Positions 8,946 through 19,318 are shown, counted from the first letter of the stretch. The stretch is DNA of 64,000 nucleotides from Romboutsia hominis (GCF_900002575.1 NZ_LN650648.1:2209565-2273564), one strand, 5' to 3'. The notes: generated by a model from the sequence alone, not told the origin. Numbers and translations are program-made.

Positions 8946-10133
8946 TTATCCTTGAGCTACTACACTTATTGAAGTTATTATTGCTACTGTAACAAAAAAC
9001 ATTATTGCAATTGCGATTATGCAAGCCAACATTACTACCATTAAGTTGGCTATTTCATTTAAAAAACTTGATATTTTCTCTTCTCCTATAGGCTCTACTA
9101 CTATAGCAGATATTTTATAAACCAATACTACAGATAATATTTTTATAACTGGAACCAAACAAATTCCAACTATTAATACAAGGCCAATTCCTCCAAATAC
9201 ACCTTTTATAAGCTGCGATGATGAGAGCAGTATATCAACTGAATCAGATACAAAATTACCTACCACTGGAATAAAGTTTCCTAGGGCAAATTTAGCTGTT
9301 TTAACTGTAAAATTATCTATATTTTTTACATATAAGCCTTGCATAGATACAAGTCCTAAATATATGGTAAACATTGCTCCTATAGAAACTAAATTTATTT
9401 GTCTTATAAAAGATGATAGTTTTTTTAGTTTTATACTTTGAGATAAATTATTTACGACTAGAATTGCAAATGCTACAGAAATTGATACGAATAAAAATTG
9501 TTTAAAAATTATATTTATGAATGCAACTCCACCTATAAATATTGGGTTTAAAACTGTTGATGTAATAGGAAATCCTATAAGCACCAATAATGTTATAAGT
9601 ATAGGCATTATTACTTTCATTAAATTTACGGTGGAATCTATAGTATCATTACATATTGATAGTATATCTTTAAATCCGACTAGCGTAAGAGATACTATTG
9701 TTATAAATATTATATAAGTAATTATCTGACTTATTGCTCCCGATGAAAAAGAGTTTTGTAAACTTTTAAGTAAAGATGATAATAGTGCTAGTACTAATAT
9801 TAGTGATGCTACTTTTAGACTTGCTTTAAATTCATCAAATAACATATATTTTATAGATTCTTTATTAAACAAATCTGTTATTTTCTTTTCTCCACTTATA
9901 AGCTCTTTTATAAATACTTTTAAATCAACCTCTTCTACTACTACCGAATCCTGTATAAAATTTTCTATTTCTCCTATGTTTATTTTTTCTAATTGACTAT
10001 CTATATAATTATCTATACTTTTCTTTGTTTCATTATAGTTTTCATCTTTATCATTTTCATTTGAAAAACTTATAGAAAAAGATGCCATAATCATAAATAT
10101 CGTAAGTATAGATGCTAAAAAGCTTTTTTTCAT
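8946..10133 (-). CDS. spoIIIAE: Stage III sporulation protein AE
   Basis: A polytopic membrane protein of 395 aa with a cleavable N-terminal signal (MKKSFLASILTIFMIMASF) and about seven or eight hydrophobic segments from residue 105 to the end. Family segments include KIIMP-like VKVIMPILITLLVLIG, GNFIPVVGNFVSDSVDIL and VVEPIGEEKISSFLNEIANL. It is thought to form part of the export apparatus of the SpoIIIA channel. AGGAGAATGATTACAT before the ATG is a usable ribosome-binding site. It lies 10 nt before spoIIIAF. Confidence 0.95.
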   Translation of the reverse strand: MKKSFLASILTIFMIMASFSISFSNENDKDENYNETKKSIDNYIDSQLEKINIGEIENFIQDSVVVEEVDLKVFIKELISGEKKITDLFNKESIKYMLFDEFKASLKVASLILVLALLSSLLKSLQNSFSSGAISQIITYIIFITIVSLTLVGFKDILSICNDTIDSTVNLMKVIMPILITLLVLIGFPITSTVLNPIFIGGVAFINIIFKQFLFVSISVAFAILVVNNLSQSIKLKKLSSFIRQINLVSIGAMFTIYLGLVSMQGLYVKNIDNFTVKTAKFALGNFIPVVGNFVSDSVDILLSSSQLIKGVFGGIGLVLIVGICLVPVIKILSVVLVYKISAIVVEPIGEEKISSFLNEIANLMVVMLACIIAIAIMFFVTVAIITSISVVAQG

Positions 10134-10147
10134 ATGTAATCATTCTC

Positions 10148-10534
10148 CTACGGGATAATATTTATTATCATCTCTACAATAGATAAGAGTATTGGAAAAG
10201 ACATAGTCATAACTATTACTTTTCCTCCAAATTCTAATTTAGAGGCTATACTTTTTTCTCCACAATCATTACAAAGTTGTATTGCAAATTCCATAAGATA
10301 GGCTATCCCTATTAATTTTATTATTAAAGTTATATATACAGATGGTATATTAGCTTTTTGAGCTAAGTTCTGTATGCTTTCAATTATAAAGTTTAGCTTA
10401 AATATTACAGATAAAAGTATCGTTACCCCTGCAATTATTGCTATGAAATTTGCCATCTCTGGTCTTTTAGGCCTTATAATTAAACAAATAGTCATTGCCA
10501 GTATAGCGACTCCAATAAGTTTTATAATTTCCAA
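10148..10534 (-). CDS. spoIIIAD: Stage III sporulation protein AD
   Basis: A 128-aa, four-segment membrane protein with RPKRPEMANFIAIIAGVTIL and ITLIIKLIGIAYLMEFAIQLC, followed by DCGEKSIASKLEFGGKVIVM. These are SpoIIIAD features; the family resembles the FliQ-like export components. The start is TTG, supported by GGGGGTGACACT. Gaps to its operon neighbours are only 13-15 nt. Confidence 0.94.
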   Translation of the reverse strand: MEIIKLIGVAILAMTICLIIRPKRPEMANFIAIIAGVTILLSVIFKLNFIIESIQNLAQKANIPSVYITLIIKLIGIAYLMEFAIQLCNDCGEKSIASKLEFGGKVIVMTMSFPILLSIVEMIINIIP

Positions 10535-10549
10535 AGTGTCACCCCCTAC

Positions 10550-10747
10550 TTAGTAAAGCATGAACATCGTCTTTATTGTATCAAATAAAACACTTACCTC
10601 TTTTAATACAATTGTAAATGCCATAACTACTCCTACTACAGTGACATATATTTGCCAGTCTTTTCTGCCTGAAGCATCTAATATAGTATTAATTATTGTT
10701 ATTAAAAGTGCTCCTATACCTAACTTAAATATTAGTGAAATATCCAT
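10550..10747 (-). CDS. spoIIIAC: Stage III sporulation protein AC
   Basis: A 65-aa protein with two membrane helices and the family pattern LIFKLGIGALLITIINTILD and ASGRKDWQIYVTVVGVVMAF. Length and position between AB and AD are normal. The ATG has an AGGAGGATTAGT site. It is part of the SpoIIIA membrane platform. Confidence 0.94.
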   Translation of the reverse strand: MDISLIFKLGIGALLITIINTILDASGRKDWQIYVTVVGVVMAFTIVLKEVSVLFDTIKTMFMLY

Positions 10748-10757
10748 ACTAATCCTC

Positions 10758-11279
10758 CTATATCAAAATTATTCCTATAGCCAATCCTATAATTGTAGAT
10801 AATTTTTTATAAACTGCACCTTTTTTATTTATATCTTCTTTAGTTTCATTAGTTATGCCTTTTAAATTTTCTATACATAAATCAATCATTCTAGTTTGAG
10901 ATTCTATATCACTTTTACCTAAAGCTAATATAAGTTTTTTAACTTCATCAACCTCCTTATCTTGTAAATAGGTTTCTTTTTTTAAAATACTTATATTGTC
11001 GTTTAAAATATCTTCTAATATTTTTTCAGTATTATTTGTAAGTCCATATTTTAACTGCATAAAAAACTTATGTGTAAAATATTCTTTCTTTAATGAAAGT
11101 CTTTCAAATATTTCTTCTAAGGTATACATACCAAAGTGCAAGTCCATTCTCATTATCTCTAATATTTTTATGAGATCATTTACTTGTTTATGCCTATTTG
11201 TATAAGCTTTGCTTATATATTCACCTATTAAGTAGCTACAAGCTACTAAAATACCTATTATTACAATTTTAATTTGCAA
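10758..11279 (-). CDS. spoIIIAB: Stage III sporulation protein AB
   Basis: A 173-aa protein with a membrane segment at each end and a helical central domain. Family signatures are LIKILEIMRMDLHFGMYTL and a terminal KKLSTIIGLAIGIILI. The fold resembles type II secretion protein GspF. The start is TTG and overlaps the end of spoIIIAA by 11 nt, so translation is probably coupled. The upstream AAGAGATGG site is weak, consistent with coupling. Confidence 0.92.
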   Translation of the reverse strand: MQIKIVIIGILVACSYLIGEYISKAYTNRHKQVNDLIKILEIMRMDLHFGMYTLEEIFERLSLKKEYFTHKFFMQLKYGLTNNTEKILEDILNDNISILKKETYLQDKEVDEVKKLILALGKSDIESQTRMIDLCIENLKGITNETKEDINKKGAVYKKLSTIIGLAIGIILI

Positions 11280-12237
11280 AATACCATCTCTTTTCTTCTA
11301 AATCATATATTTTATCAATTGTTCCTGGACCTTTTTTAGCAGAAAGTATAATTACTTTTTTAAATAATTCTTTATCTAATAATCTGTTTAACTCTTTTCT
11401 ATTTTTTATATCTTCTATAGAATCACCATGTACCGTGGTTATTAAGCTAACACCACTATTTAAAGCCGTATATAAGGCATCTATTTCATCTTTACTACCT
11501 ATTTCGTCTGTTACTATTAAATTAGGTGACATAGATCTAAGTAACATTATTATTCCTATGTCTTTAGGACAAGTTTCTATTATGTCAGTTCTTATACCTA
11601 CATCCATTTGAGGTATTCCAAGATATGATCCTCCTATTTCATTACGTTCATCTATTAAAGCAACCTTTATACCTTTAAATCCATAATCTTTATTTCCATT
11701 ACTTAAATTTCTTACTATATCTCTTACTAGAGTTGTTTTCCCACACTGAGGTGGAGATATTATTAGAGTGTTATTTACTGAATTGCTTCCTTTTATGATA
11801 TGGTTTAAAATTTTATCAGAACATCCTATAACTTCCTTTGATACTCTTATATTTAAAGATGATACATGCTTTATATTTTTAACTTGTCCATCTTCAACTA
11901 TTGCCTTTCCAACAATACCTACTCTATGACCTCCCCTTAATGTTATAAATCCTTTTTTTATATCATCAATAAAAGAATGTATTGAATATTTGCATATCAT
12001 TTGAAAACTTTGCTCTATATCATCCTTAGTTACTATGTATGAATCATTATAGCTAGTTTCAAGCTTGTTCAAGTTTATGTTATAAAAATAGTCCTTATTA
12101 TTTGAGTTTATGATAAGTGGTTTATTACAGCGTAGCCTTATCTCCTCTATACTTATGCCATCTTTTATTATATTTTTAATTTTGTCCCTTACGTTAATGG
12201 CTAGTGAATTTATAACTTCATTGCTAAGTTCATACAT
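11269..12237 (-). CDS. spoIIIAA: Stage III sporulation protein AA (ATPase)
   Basis: First gene of the spoIIIA operon; a AAA-type secretion ATPase thought to power the mother-cell channel. The protein is 322 aa. The Walker A is PPQCGKTT (162-169) and the Walker B region is LIVTDEIGS (about 235-243). An upstream RGGHRVGIVGKAIVEDGQV segment is typical of SpoIIIAA. GGAGGAGGATAGTT before the ATG is strong. A sigma-E-like promoter is proposed at 12265-12293, directly after a terminator for the preceding gene. Confidence 0.96.
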   Translation of the reverse strand: MYELSNEVINSLAINVRDKIKNIIKDGISIEEIRLRCNKPLIINSNNKDYFYNINLNKLETSYNDSYIVTKDDIEQSFQMICKYSIHSFIDDIKKGFITLRGGHRVGIVGKAIVEDGQVKNIKHVSSLNIRVSKEVIGCSDKILNHIIKGSNSVNNTLIISPPQCGKTTLVRDIVRNLSNGNKDYGFKGIKVALIDERNEIGGSYLGIPQMDVGIRTDIIETCPKDIGIIMLLRSMSPNLIVTDEIGSKDEIDALYTALNSGVSLITTVHGDSIEDIKNRKELNRLLDKELFKKVIILSAKKGPGTIDKIYDLEEKRWYFAN

Positions 12238-12264
12238 AACTATCCTCCTCCTTTGTATATATAA

Positions 12265-12293
12265 ATTCTATTAAATAAACATAAAATTTATGA
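12265..12293 (-). promoter_or_regulatory. Candidate sigma-E promoter of the spoIIIA operon
   Basis: On the minus strand TCATAAAT (12286-12293) fits the sigma-E -35 consensus fully. After a 13-nt spacer, AATAGAAT (12265-12272) matches the -10 consensus CATACAAT at six of eight bases. It lies about 30 bases before the spoIIIAA ATG. The spoIIIA operon is sigma-E dependent in Bacillus and Clostridioides. Confidence 0.45.
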
Positions 12294-12297
12294 CAAC

Positions 12298-12322
12298 AAA
12301 AAAAGAAGTCATAAGACTCCTT
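12298..12322 (-). terminator. Intrinsic terminator after the 142-aa membrane protein gene
   Basis: An 8-bp stem with one G-T pair (arms 12303-12310 and 12315-12322) and a 4-nt loop is followed on the minus strand by a seven-T run. It insulates the spoIIIA operon from upstream transcription. Confidence 0.75.
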
Positions 12323-12324
12323 AT

Positions 12325-12753
12325 CTATTTCCATCTTTTCCATTGTACTATAAATAAAATACCTGCTAAAAATAATGCACTTCCTATACCTATATATACT
12401 GGCGACCAGTATATTGGTTTTACAAATGAACTTTCTCTAATAGTTATACCTAATGTCATCATAACAGCCATTATTATATAGCTTTTAGTGTCAAAGAATG
12501 AAAATATACATAGTTTTTCTTTATCTTTATCAGCTATCCTATCTCTATGTTTATTAACTAATTTTTTAAATATAAAATTAAAGAATATATAAAATATCAC
12601 TATAGATACTATTATTGATATTATAACTTTGCTTCTTAAACTTAAAAATACATCAAGTCCAAGTTTTAAAACCATACCTCCTGCTAAAATCCATACTATT
12701 CCTGCTATTAATAGTAGATTTTTCTTATAACATCTTGGTGTTAAATTTTCCAT
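12325..12753 (-). CDS. Small integral membrane protein of unknown function
   Basis: I do not recognise this family. The 142-aa form starts MENLTPRCYKKNLLLIAG and has four likely membrane helices: about residues 11-30, 35-58, 92-108 and 118-136. A basic, charged loop (KLVNKHRDRIADKDKEK) sits between helices 2 and 3. The start is uncertain: an ATG 21 bases upstream is in frame, but the GGAG there lies directly against it. The gene stands alone between two terminators, between fabF and spoIIIAA, so it has its own promoter. No sporulation or lipid function can be claimed from position alone. Confidence 0.7.
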   Translation of the reverse strand: MENLTPRCYKKNLLLIAGIVWILAGGMVLKLGLDVFLSLRSKVIISIIVSIVIFYIFFNFIFKKLVNKHRDRIADKDKEKLCIFSFFDTKSYIIMAVMMTLGITIRESSFVKPIYWSPVYIGIGSALFLAGILFIVQWKRWK

Positions 12754-12931
12754 ATTAAGTCTCATCTCCATCAATTATTCTAGCTTTTTAATTATACCCT
12801 TATATTTTTATATAAAACTTTAGATACAAAATATTTTCTATACTAATTTAATTTATGATACATTAAGATTTTGAGTACTTACTTTTATATCTTACAAAAA
12901 AAACAAGTAAAGTAAATAATCCTTATAATTA

Positions 12932-12967
12932 AAAATAGACTTTCTACGTTTGTAGAAAGTCTATTTT
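12932..12967 (-). terminator. Intrinsic terminator of the fapR-fab operon
   Basis: Strong perfect stem: AAAATAGACTTTCTAC pairs with GTAGAAAGTCTATTTT around a 4-nt loop, starting one base past the fabF stop. A T-rich run follows on the minus strand. It closes the fatty-acid operon. Confidence 0.9.
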
Positions 12968-12968
12968 A

Positions 12969-14204
12969 CTAATATTTCTTTAATACTATAGATGCATTAT
13001 GCCCACCAAACCCTAGTGAATTTGATAATGCATATCTGACTTCTTTATTTCTTCCTTTATCTAATACATAATCTAGGTCAAGTTCTTCATCTACATTTTG
13101 AACATTTACTGTAGGTGGTATAAAGTTATCTTTTATACTCATAGCACAAACTATAGCTTCTATCCCACCTGCTGCTCCTAATAAATGTCCTGTCATAGAT
13201 TTTGTTGATGACACGCATAAGTCATATGCATTTTCTCTAAATACTGTTTTTATAGCTTGCGTTTCAAGCTTGTCATTGTAGTAAGTAGATGTTCCATGTG
13301 CATTTATATAGTCAACTTCTTCTATAGGAACATCTCCGTCCTTTAGAGCCATTTCCATAGAACGAGCTGCTCCTTCACCGTTTTCAGCCGGTGTCGTCAT
13401 ATGGTACGCATCTGCTGTTAATCCATATCCTACAATTTCAGCATATATATTAGCATTTCTTTTTAAAGCATGTTCTAATTCTTCTAGTATTAAAACTCCT
13501 GAACCTTCTCCCATTATAAATCCATCTCTATCTTTATCAAATGGTCTTGATGCAGCTTTTGGATCATCATTTCTAGTCGACATAGCCTTCATATTACAAA
13601 ATCCTGCAAATGCAAGCGGAGTTATAGGAGCTTCACTTCCTCCTGCCACCATAATATCTGCATCGCCTCTTTGTACTATCTTAAAAGCATCTCCTATTGA
13701 ATGTGTTCCTGATGCACAAGCTGTACATACATTTGTATTTGGTCCCTTAGCACCTAAAAATATAGATACTTGACCTGATGCCATATTTCCTATCATCATA
13801 GGAACTAAAAATGGACTTACTCTTTTATTTCCTTTTTCTAAAAGAGTTTTATGTTGTTGTTCTATAGTTTCAACTCCACCTATTCCTGTTCCTATTATTA
13901 CACCCATACGATCTTTATTTATAGAATCTAAGTTTAGTTTTGCATCTTCTACTGCCATTTTTGATGCAGCTATAGCATATTGAGTAAATTTATCTAATCT
14001 TTTTATTTCTTTTTTATTTATATATTCCTCTGGATTAAAATCTTTTACTTCTCCTGCTATTTGAGTTTGGAAAGTACTAGCATCAAATCTAGTTACAGTA
14101 TCAATTCCGCAAACACCAGCTTTTATATTTTTCCAAAAGTCTTCTTTATTATTTCCAATAGGTGTAACACATCCTAAACCAGTTATTACAACTCTCTTTT
14201 TCAT
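12969..14204 (-). CDS. fabF: Beta-ketoacyl-[acyl-carrier-protein] synthase II
   Basis: Condensing enzyme for fatty-acid elongation; malonyl-ACP plus acyl-ACP gives beta-ketoacyl-ACP. The protein is 411 aa. The catalytic Cys is C163 in [12 protein letters not shown]. The two active-site histidines are in [11 protein letters not shown] (about 303) and [15 protein letters not shown] (about 339). The C-terminal [17 protein letters not shown] is complete. GGAGGTATTTCTCT precedes the ATG. It is the last gene of the FapR-controlled operon, 15 nt after acpP. Confidence 0.97.
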   Translation of the reverse strand: MKKRVVITGLGCVTPIGNNKEDFWKNIKAGVCGIDTVTRFDASTFQTQIAGEVKDFNPEEYINKKEIKRLDKFTQYAIAASKMAVEDAKLNLDSINKDRMGVIIGTGIGGVETIEQQHKTLLEKGNKRVSPFLVPMMIGNMASGQVSIFLGAKGPNTNVCTACASGTHSIGDAFKIVQRGDADIMVAGGSEAPITPLAFAGFCNMKAMSTRNDDPKAASRPFDKDRDGFIMGEGSGVLILEELEHALKRNANIYAEIVGYGLTADAYHMTTPAENGEGAARSMEMALKDGDVPIEEVDYINAHGTSTYYNDKLETQAIKTVFRENAYDLCVSSTKSMTGHLLGAAGGIEAIVCAMSIKDNFIPPTVNVQNVDEELDLDYVLDKGRNKEVRYALSNSLGFGGHNASIVLKKY

Positions 14205-14219
14205 AGAGAAATACCTCCA

Positions 14220-14444
14220 CTATTTATTAGCTTCTATAAATTTAACTATGTCTCCTATAGATTTGAAGTTTTCTGCTTCTGTATCTGGTATTTCCACTCC
14301 AAATTCATCTTCTAAAGCCATTATTATTTCTACTGCATCTAATGAGTCAGCTTCTAAGTCCTTCATTAATGAAGTCTCCATTGTTATTTCCTTATCTTCT
14401 ACGCTTAATTGCTCTCTTATTATTTCTACAACTTTTTCAAACAT
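14220..14444 (-). CDS. acpP: Acyl carrier protein
   Basis: A 74-aa acidic helical protein with the phosphopantetheine site DSLDAVEI; the modified serine is S34. It carries growing acyl chains for FabF, FabG, FabK and for PlsX. AGGAGGAAATAAAA is a strong ribosome-binding site, fitting the high expression of ACP. A 183-bp, very AT-rich gap separates it from fabG; a secondary promoter there is possible (TTGTTA/TATAAA-like boxes) but not convincing. Confidence 0.97.
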   Translation of the reverse strand: MFEKVVEIIREQLSVEDKEITMETSLMKDLEADSLDAVEIIMALEDEFGVEIPDTEAENFKSIGDIVKFIEANK

Positions 14445-14627
14445 TTTTATTTCCTCCTAATTTTTACTTTTCAAAATTTTCAATCTTTTTATTTTGCAAC
14501 TATACATACATAAAGTTTACTTTGCTAATATCACTAACCATATAACTTCTTATCTACTAATTTAAATCTATTTTCAAATGATTTATAACAAAGTTTTTAA
14601 TTTATTAACAAAATTTATAAGTTTTTA

Positions 14628-15377
14628 TTATTGCATTACCATTCCACCGTCTACGTTTATAACCTGACCAGTTATATAACTAGACATATCACTTGCCAAA
14701 AATACTACTGCATTAGCTACATCTTCTGGTTTCCCAAATTCTTTTTTAGGTATAGTGCTTAACATGCTATTTTTTATATCATCACTTAATACTTTTGTCA
14801 TATCAGTATCTATAAATCCTGGTGCTACTGCATTTATATTTATATTTCTTGATGCAAGTTCTCTTGCTGTTGATTTTGTAAATCCTATAACTCCTGCCTT
14901 AGATGCACAGTAATTCGCTTGACCTACATTTCCTATTACACCTACTACAGATGATATATTTATTATTTTTCCATATTTATTTTTCATCATAGGTCTAGTA
15001 ACTGCCTTAGTACAATTAAATACACCTTTTAAATTTATATCTATTACCTTGTCAAAATCTTCTTCCTTCATTTTCATAAGTAAGTTATCTTTAGTTATGC
15101 CTGCATTGTTTACTAGTATATCAACTCTACCAAATTCTTTTATAGTTTTATTTATCATTTCATTAACTTCTTCAGACTTTGATACATCACATTTTATAAC
15201 TATACATTTTACACCTAAATTTTCTATCTCTTCTTTTGTTTTTAATGCTTCTTCTTCTTTTGATGTATAGTTTATAACTATATTAGCTCCATTATATGCA
15301 AGCTTTTTAGCAATCTCTTTTCCTATACCTCTAGACCCACCTGTTATTACTGCTATTTTATTTTTCAGATTTAACAT
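14628..15377 (-). CDS. fabG: 3-oxoacyl-[acyl-carrier-protein] reductase
   Basis: NADPH-dependent reductase of beta-ketoacyl-ACP, 249 aa, SDR fold. The nucleotide site is TGGSRGIGKEIAKKLA, followed by LVNNAGITKDN. The catalytic Ser-Tyr-Lys set is INISSVVG and YCASKAGVIGF. The C-terminal YITGQVINVDGGMVM is diagnostic. It starts 7 nt inside the end of fabD, with GGAGAGATAGT before the ATG. The fabD-fabG overlap suggests coupled translation. Confidence 0.97.
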   Translation of the reverse strand: MLNLKNKIAVITGGSRGIGKEIAKKLAYNGANIVINYTSKEEEALKTKEEIENLGVKCIVIKCDVSKSEEVNEMINKTIKEFGRVDILVNNAGITKDNLLMKMKEEDFDKVIDINLKGVFNCTKAVTRPMMKNKYGKIINISSVVGVIGNVGQANYCASKAGVIGFTKSTARELASRNININAVAPGFIDTDMTKVLSDDIKNSMLSTIPKKEFGKPEDVANAVVFLASDMSSYITGQVINVDGGMVMQ

Positions 15378-16327
15378 ACTATCTCTCCATTCTTATAGAT
15401 CTCTACAAATTCTTCTAAAGAATCCATATTCTCTATATTATAAATATTTACATTTTTATCTATATTTGAAGATATCTTCTTTATAAATCCTTTTAAGGTT
15501 TTTCCTGGGCCTATTTCTATAAATGTGTCATAACCTTCATTTATTAATTTTTCTATTGAATCTTCCCAAAGTACAGAAGAACTAACTTGTGATATAAGTA
15601 AATCCTTTCCTTCATCTTCATAGTATTTTGCATTAACATTTGATACTACACTTACCTTAGGTTTTCTTATGTTTACTTTATTTAGCTCTTTAGATAATTT
15701 TATTCCTGCTTCTTTTAGCATTGATGAATGAAATGGACCACTAACATTTAACTTAACAGCTCTTTTGGCTCCATTTTCTTTTAGTAATCTTATAGCTTCA
15801 TCTATCTTATTATTTTCTCCTGATATAACTATTTGACCTGGAGAATTATAGTTTGCTACTTCAACAACTCCATCATCTATATTATCTATTATGCTTTTTA
15901 GCTTATTTCTATCTAACCCTAGTATTGCAGCCATAGCTCCTTTGCCTACTGGGACAGCTTCTTGCATAAATGATCCTCTTTTTTTAACTAAAGAAACAGC
16001 ATCATCAAAATCAATAGCATCTGTAGCTACTAATGCACTATACTCTCCTAATGATAATCCTAAACATGCATCATATTTTAAGTCTATTTTTTCATTTAAT
16101 GACTTTAAAAGAGCTATACTATGAGTAACTATTGCTGGCTGAGTATTTTCTGTTTTAGCTAATGTTTCACCATCACCTTCAAACATTATACGTTTTAAAT
16201 CCATGTCTAAAGCTTCACAAGCTTTATCTATAACTTCTTTAGCTATATTGTCATTCTCATATATATCTTTTGCCATACCTACATACTGACTTCCTTGTCC
16301 TGGAAATACTAATGCTATTTTACCCAT
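15371..16327 (-). CDS. fabD: Malonyl-CoA:ACP transacylase
   Basis: Moves malonyl groups from CoA to ACP to supply two-carbon units. The protein is 318 aa. Signatures are LVFPGQGSQYVGM at the N-terminus, the catalytic serine S92 in GLSLGEYSALVA, and the histidine in VSGPFHSSML (about 200). The C-terminal FIEIGPGKTLKGFIKKI is complete. AGGAGGTGGCTT precedes the ATG. It is in the order fabK-fabD-fabG. Confidence 0.97.
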   Translation of the reverse strand: MGKIALVFPGQGSQYVGMAKDIYENDNIAKEVIDKACEALDMDLKRIMFEGDGETLAKTENTQPAIVTHSIALLKSLNEKIDLKYDACLGLSLGEYSALVATDAIDFDDAVSLVKKRGSFMQEAVPVGKGAMAAILGLDRNKLKSIIDNIDDGVVEVANYNSPGQIVISGENNKIDEAIRLLKENGAKRAVKLNVSGPFHSSMLKEAGIKLSKELNKVNIRKPKVSVVSNVNAKYYEDEGKDLLISQVSSSVLWEDSIEKLINEGYDTFIEIGPGKTLKGFIKKISSNIDKNVNIYNIENMDSLEEFVEIYKNGEIVC

Positions 16328-16342
16328 AAGCCACCTCCTGCT

Positions 16343-17272
16343 TTATAAATCTATGTTTGGCATTATCTCTTTAACTTGGTTGACTATGTCACCTATAATT
16401 TTTTTACAAGGCTTAATATCTTTTACTATAGATGCTATTTGACCAGCCATAAACGATCCATTTTCAATGTCCCCATCTATAGTAGCCATTCTTAAAGAGC
16501 CTACACATTTTTTATCTATTTCTTCTGGATTTATTCCCTCTTTTTCCATACTAAGGACTTCTTTTGATAATTTATTTTTAAGAGTCCTAACAGGATGACC
16601 TGTACTTCTTCCTGTTACTATAGCATCTCTATCCTTAGATTTTATAATCATATTCTTATAATTTTCATGAACACTACACTCTTCACTACATATAAATCTA
16701 GTTCCTATTTGAACTCCTTTAGCACCTAAAGCAAGTGCTGCAACAACGCCTCTTCCATCTGCTATACCACCTGCTGCTATAACAGGTATATTAACTGCAT
16801 CTGCAACTTGCGGCGTTAATACCATAGTAGTTAATTCTCCTATGTGCCCTCCAGCTTCTGTTCCTTCAACTATAACTGCATCTGCCCCTAGTTTTTCCAT
16901 TCTTTGAGCTAATGCTATCGTTGGAACTACTGGTATAACTTTTACATTTGCTTTTTTGAGCTTTTCCATATACTTTGCTGGGTTACCTGCTCCTGTTGTT
17001 ATCACAGGTATATTTTCTTCTATTACCAAATCTATTATTTCATCTGCAAATGGAGATAATAGCATTACATTTACACCAAATGGCTTATCTGTAAACTCCT
17101 TGCATTTTCTTATTTCTTCTTTTATTATTTCCTTTGGTGCATTACCACCTGCAATAATTCCTAATCCACCTGCATTTGAAACAGCACTTGCTAAATTAGC
17201 ATTAGCAACCCATGCCATTCCGCCTTGTATTATAGGATATTGTATATTTAATAATTCACAAATTTTATTCAT
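16343..17272 (-). CDS. fabK: Enoyl-[acyl-carrier-protein] reductase II (FMN-dependent)
   Basis: Last reductive step of each elongation cycle; FabK is an FMN-dependent TIM-barrel enzyme that replaces FabI and is insensitive to triclosan. The 309-aa form begins [20 protein letters not shown]. Family segments are [25 protein letters not shown] and [26 protein letters not shown] lies five bases before the 17272 ATG; an in-frame extension upstream would overlap fabH and lacks a better site. Neighbours fabH and fabD support the role. Confidence 0.95.
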   Translation of the reverse strand: MNKICELLNIQYPIIQGGMAWVANANLASAVSNAGGLGIIAGGNAPKEIIKEEIRKCKEFTDKPFGVNVMLLSPFADEIIDLVIEENIPVITTGAGNPAKYMEKLKKANVKVIPVVPTIALAQRMEKLGADAVIVEGTEAGGHIGELTTMVLTPQVADAVNIPVIAAGGIADGRGVVAALALGAKGVQIGTRFICSEECSVHENYKNMIIKSKDRDAIVTGRSTGHPVRTLKNKLSKEVLSMEKEGINPEEIDKKCVGSLRMATIDGDIENGSFMAGQIASIVKDIKPCKKIIGDIVNQVKEIMPNIDL

Positions 17273-17282
17273 CATTTCCTCC

Positions 17283-18269
17283 TTATATACTCCACTTAAT
17301 AACTGAAGCTCCCCAAGTAAGTCCTCCTCCAAAACCAACTAAGACTATATTATCACCCTTTTTGATTTTAGAGCTTCTGTATGCTTCATCCATAGCAACG
17401 GGGATTGATGCTGCAGACATATTTCCGCATTTGTGTAAATTTACATAAACTTTATCCATACTTAACTTAAGTCTTTTTGCCGATGCCTCTATTATTCTTA
17501 TATTTGCTTGATGTGGTATAAGATAATCTATATCATTAGTGTCCAAACCTGCCATTTCTATAGCCTTTATGGATGCATCTCCCATTATTCTAACTGCAAA
17601 TTTGTATACGTCATTTCCTGCCATTTTTATAGTGTGAAGATTATCCTCTACAGTACTTTTACTAGCTGGAAGCCTAGATCCTCCAGCTGGTATATTTAGG
17701 AAGTCTTTACCTCTTCCATCTGCACCAAGGTAAGTAGATAGTATTCCACCATCATTTACTTTACCTATAATAACTGCTCCTGCTCCATCTCCAAATAGGA
17801 TAGAAGTACCTCTATCAGTATAATCTAAAACCCTTGAAAGTACTTCTGCTCCTATTACCAAGATGTTTCTATAACAGTTAGTTTCTATAAATTGTTTAGC
17901 GATAGTTAATCCATATACAAAACCTGAACATGCAGCTGATATATCAAAAGCACAAGCATTAACTGCACCTATTTTTTCTTGTACTAAGCATGCAGTTGAT
18001 GGAAACGCCATATCTGGTGTAGCAGTTGCTACTATTATAAGATCAATTTCACTTGCTTGTAAATTTGCACATTCCATAGCTTTAAGCGCTGCCTTTACAG
18101 ATAAATCTGATGTTGATTCATTTTCATCAGCTATTTTTCTTTCACTTATTCCTGTTCTAGTTTTTATCCATTCATCACTTGTATCTAATATTTTTTCAAA
18201 GTAAGAATTATTTAGTACCTTTTTGGGTAGATAACTTCCTACGCCCAATATACCAGCTTTTTTGTTCAT
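17283..18269 (-). CDS. fabH: Beta-ketoacyl-[acyl-carrier-protein] synthase III
   Basis: Starts fatty-acid synthesis by condensing an acyl-CoA with malonyl-ACP. The protein is 328 aa. The catalytic Cys is C114 in [15 protein letters not shown]; the other triad members lie in [13 protein letters not shown] (His) and [11 protein letters not shown] (Asn). The C-terminal [15 protein letters not shown] is complete. GGAGGG is about 12 bases before the ATG, a somewhat long spacing. It follows plsX by 30 nt. Confidence 0.97.
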   Translation of the reverse strand: MNKKAGILGVGSYLPKKVLNNSYFEKILDTSDEWIKTRTGISERKIADENESTSDLSVKAALKAMECANLQASEIDLIIVATATPDMAFPSTACLVQEKIGAVNACAFDISAACSGFVYGLTIAKQFIETNCYRNILVIGAEVLSRVLDYTDRGTSILFGDGAGAVIIGKVNDGGILSTYLGADGRGKDFLNIPAGGSRLPASKSTVEDNLHTIKMAGNDVYKFAVRIMGDASIKAIEMAGLDTNDIDYLIPHQANIRIIEASAKRLKLSMDKVYVNLHKCGNMSAASIPVAMDEAYRSSKIKKGDNIVLVGFGGGLTWGASVIKWSI

Positions 18270-18299
18270 ATATAAATTAACCCTCCATACGAGTTTATT

Positions 18300-19307
18300 T
18301 TATTCTTCGCTTTCTTTATTAACTACTACAAAATCTTTTATATCTTGTAGCACGTTTCCTTTAGCAAATTTTATTCCTTGATTTATGGCATTTTTTATAG
18401 CTCTTGAATCTGAACTACCGTGTGCTTTTATAACTCCTCCATTAACTCCTAATAAAGGTGCTCCTCCATATTCAGCATAATCCATAAATGATTTTAATTT
18501 TCTTAGGTCATCTTTTAAAAGCATTGCTCCTAATTTACCTTTTGTACTTGATAAGAATGTTTCTTTTAAAAGTCCCATTACAGATATTGCAACACCTTCT
18601 GCTGATTTTAGAAGTATGTTACCTGTAAATCCATCACAAACAATTATATCTGTATAATCATTTATTACATCTCTTGCTTCTACATTTCCTATAAAGTTTA
18701 AGTCTATATTTTTTAATTCTTCATAAGCTTTTTTTACTAAGTCATTTCCTTTTCCTTCTTCTATTCCTACATTAGCTAAGGCTACCCTAGGATTAGAAAG
18801 ACCTAAAACTTTTTTAGCATATATATTACTCATAGCTGCAAACTCTACTAAGTTTCTTGGTTTGCAATCTGCATTAGCTCCACCATCAGCTATAAGAGTC
18901 ATTCCTTTTTTAGCATTTGGTATAGCTGGACATAAACAAGGTCTATCTATACCTTTAATTCTACCTACTACAAATAATCCCCCAGCAAGTAATGCTCCCG
19001 TATTTCCCGCTGATATAACTGCATCTGCATATCCTTCTTTTACAAGTCTAAGCGCAACAACCATTGATGAATCTTTTTTAGATCTTATCGCTTTTACTGG
19101 CTTATCTTCATTTTCTATAATTTCTGTTGTATGAATTATTTCAAGTTTTTCTTTATCAAAATCATATTTTGAAAATTCTTTTTCTAATATCTCTTTATCT
19201 CCAGTTATTACTATATTTATTCCATATTCTTTTATTGCATTAACTGCACCTTCTACATTAGATTGTGGTGCATTATCTCCACCCATACCATCAATTACTA
19301 TTCTCAT
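18300..19307 (-). CDS. plsX: Phosphate acyltransferase
   Basis: Converts acyl-ACP to acyl-phosphate, the acyl donor for PlsY in phosphatidic acid synthesis. The protein is 335 aa. It starts [20 protein letters not shown] and has [19 protein letters not shown] and [20 protein letters not shown], all family hallmarks. AGGAGGAGAATGT precedes the ATG. It is the second gene of the fapR operon, as in Bacillus. Confidence 0.97.
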   Translation of the reverse strand: MRIVIDGMGGDNAPQSNVEGAVNAIKEYGINIVITGDKEILEKEFSKYDFDKEKLEIIHTTEIIENEDKPVKAIRSKKDSSMVVALRLVKEGYADAVISAGNTGALLAGGLFVVGRIKGIDRPCLCPAIPNAKKGMTLIADGGANADCKPRNLVEFAAMSNIYAKKVLGLSNPRVALANVGIEEGKGNDLVKKAYEELKNIDLNFIGNVEARDVINDYTDIIVCDGFTGNILLKSAEGVAISVMGLLKETFLSSTKGKLGAMLLKDDLRKLKSFMDYAEYGGAPLLGVNGGVIKAHGSSDSRAIKNAINQGIKFAKGNVLQDIKDFVVVNKESEE

Positions 19308-19318
19308 ACATTCTCCTC

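Noticed and set aside
14445-14627. Gene or riboswitch in the fabG-acpP gap
   Set aside because: Only AT-rich sequence with weak promoter-like boxes; no frame with a start signal or stable fold.
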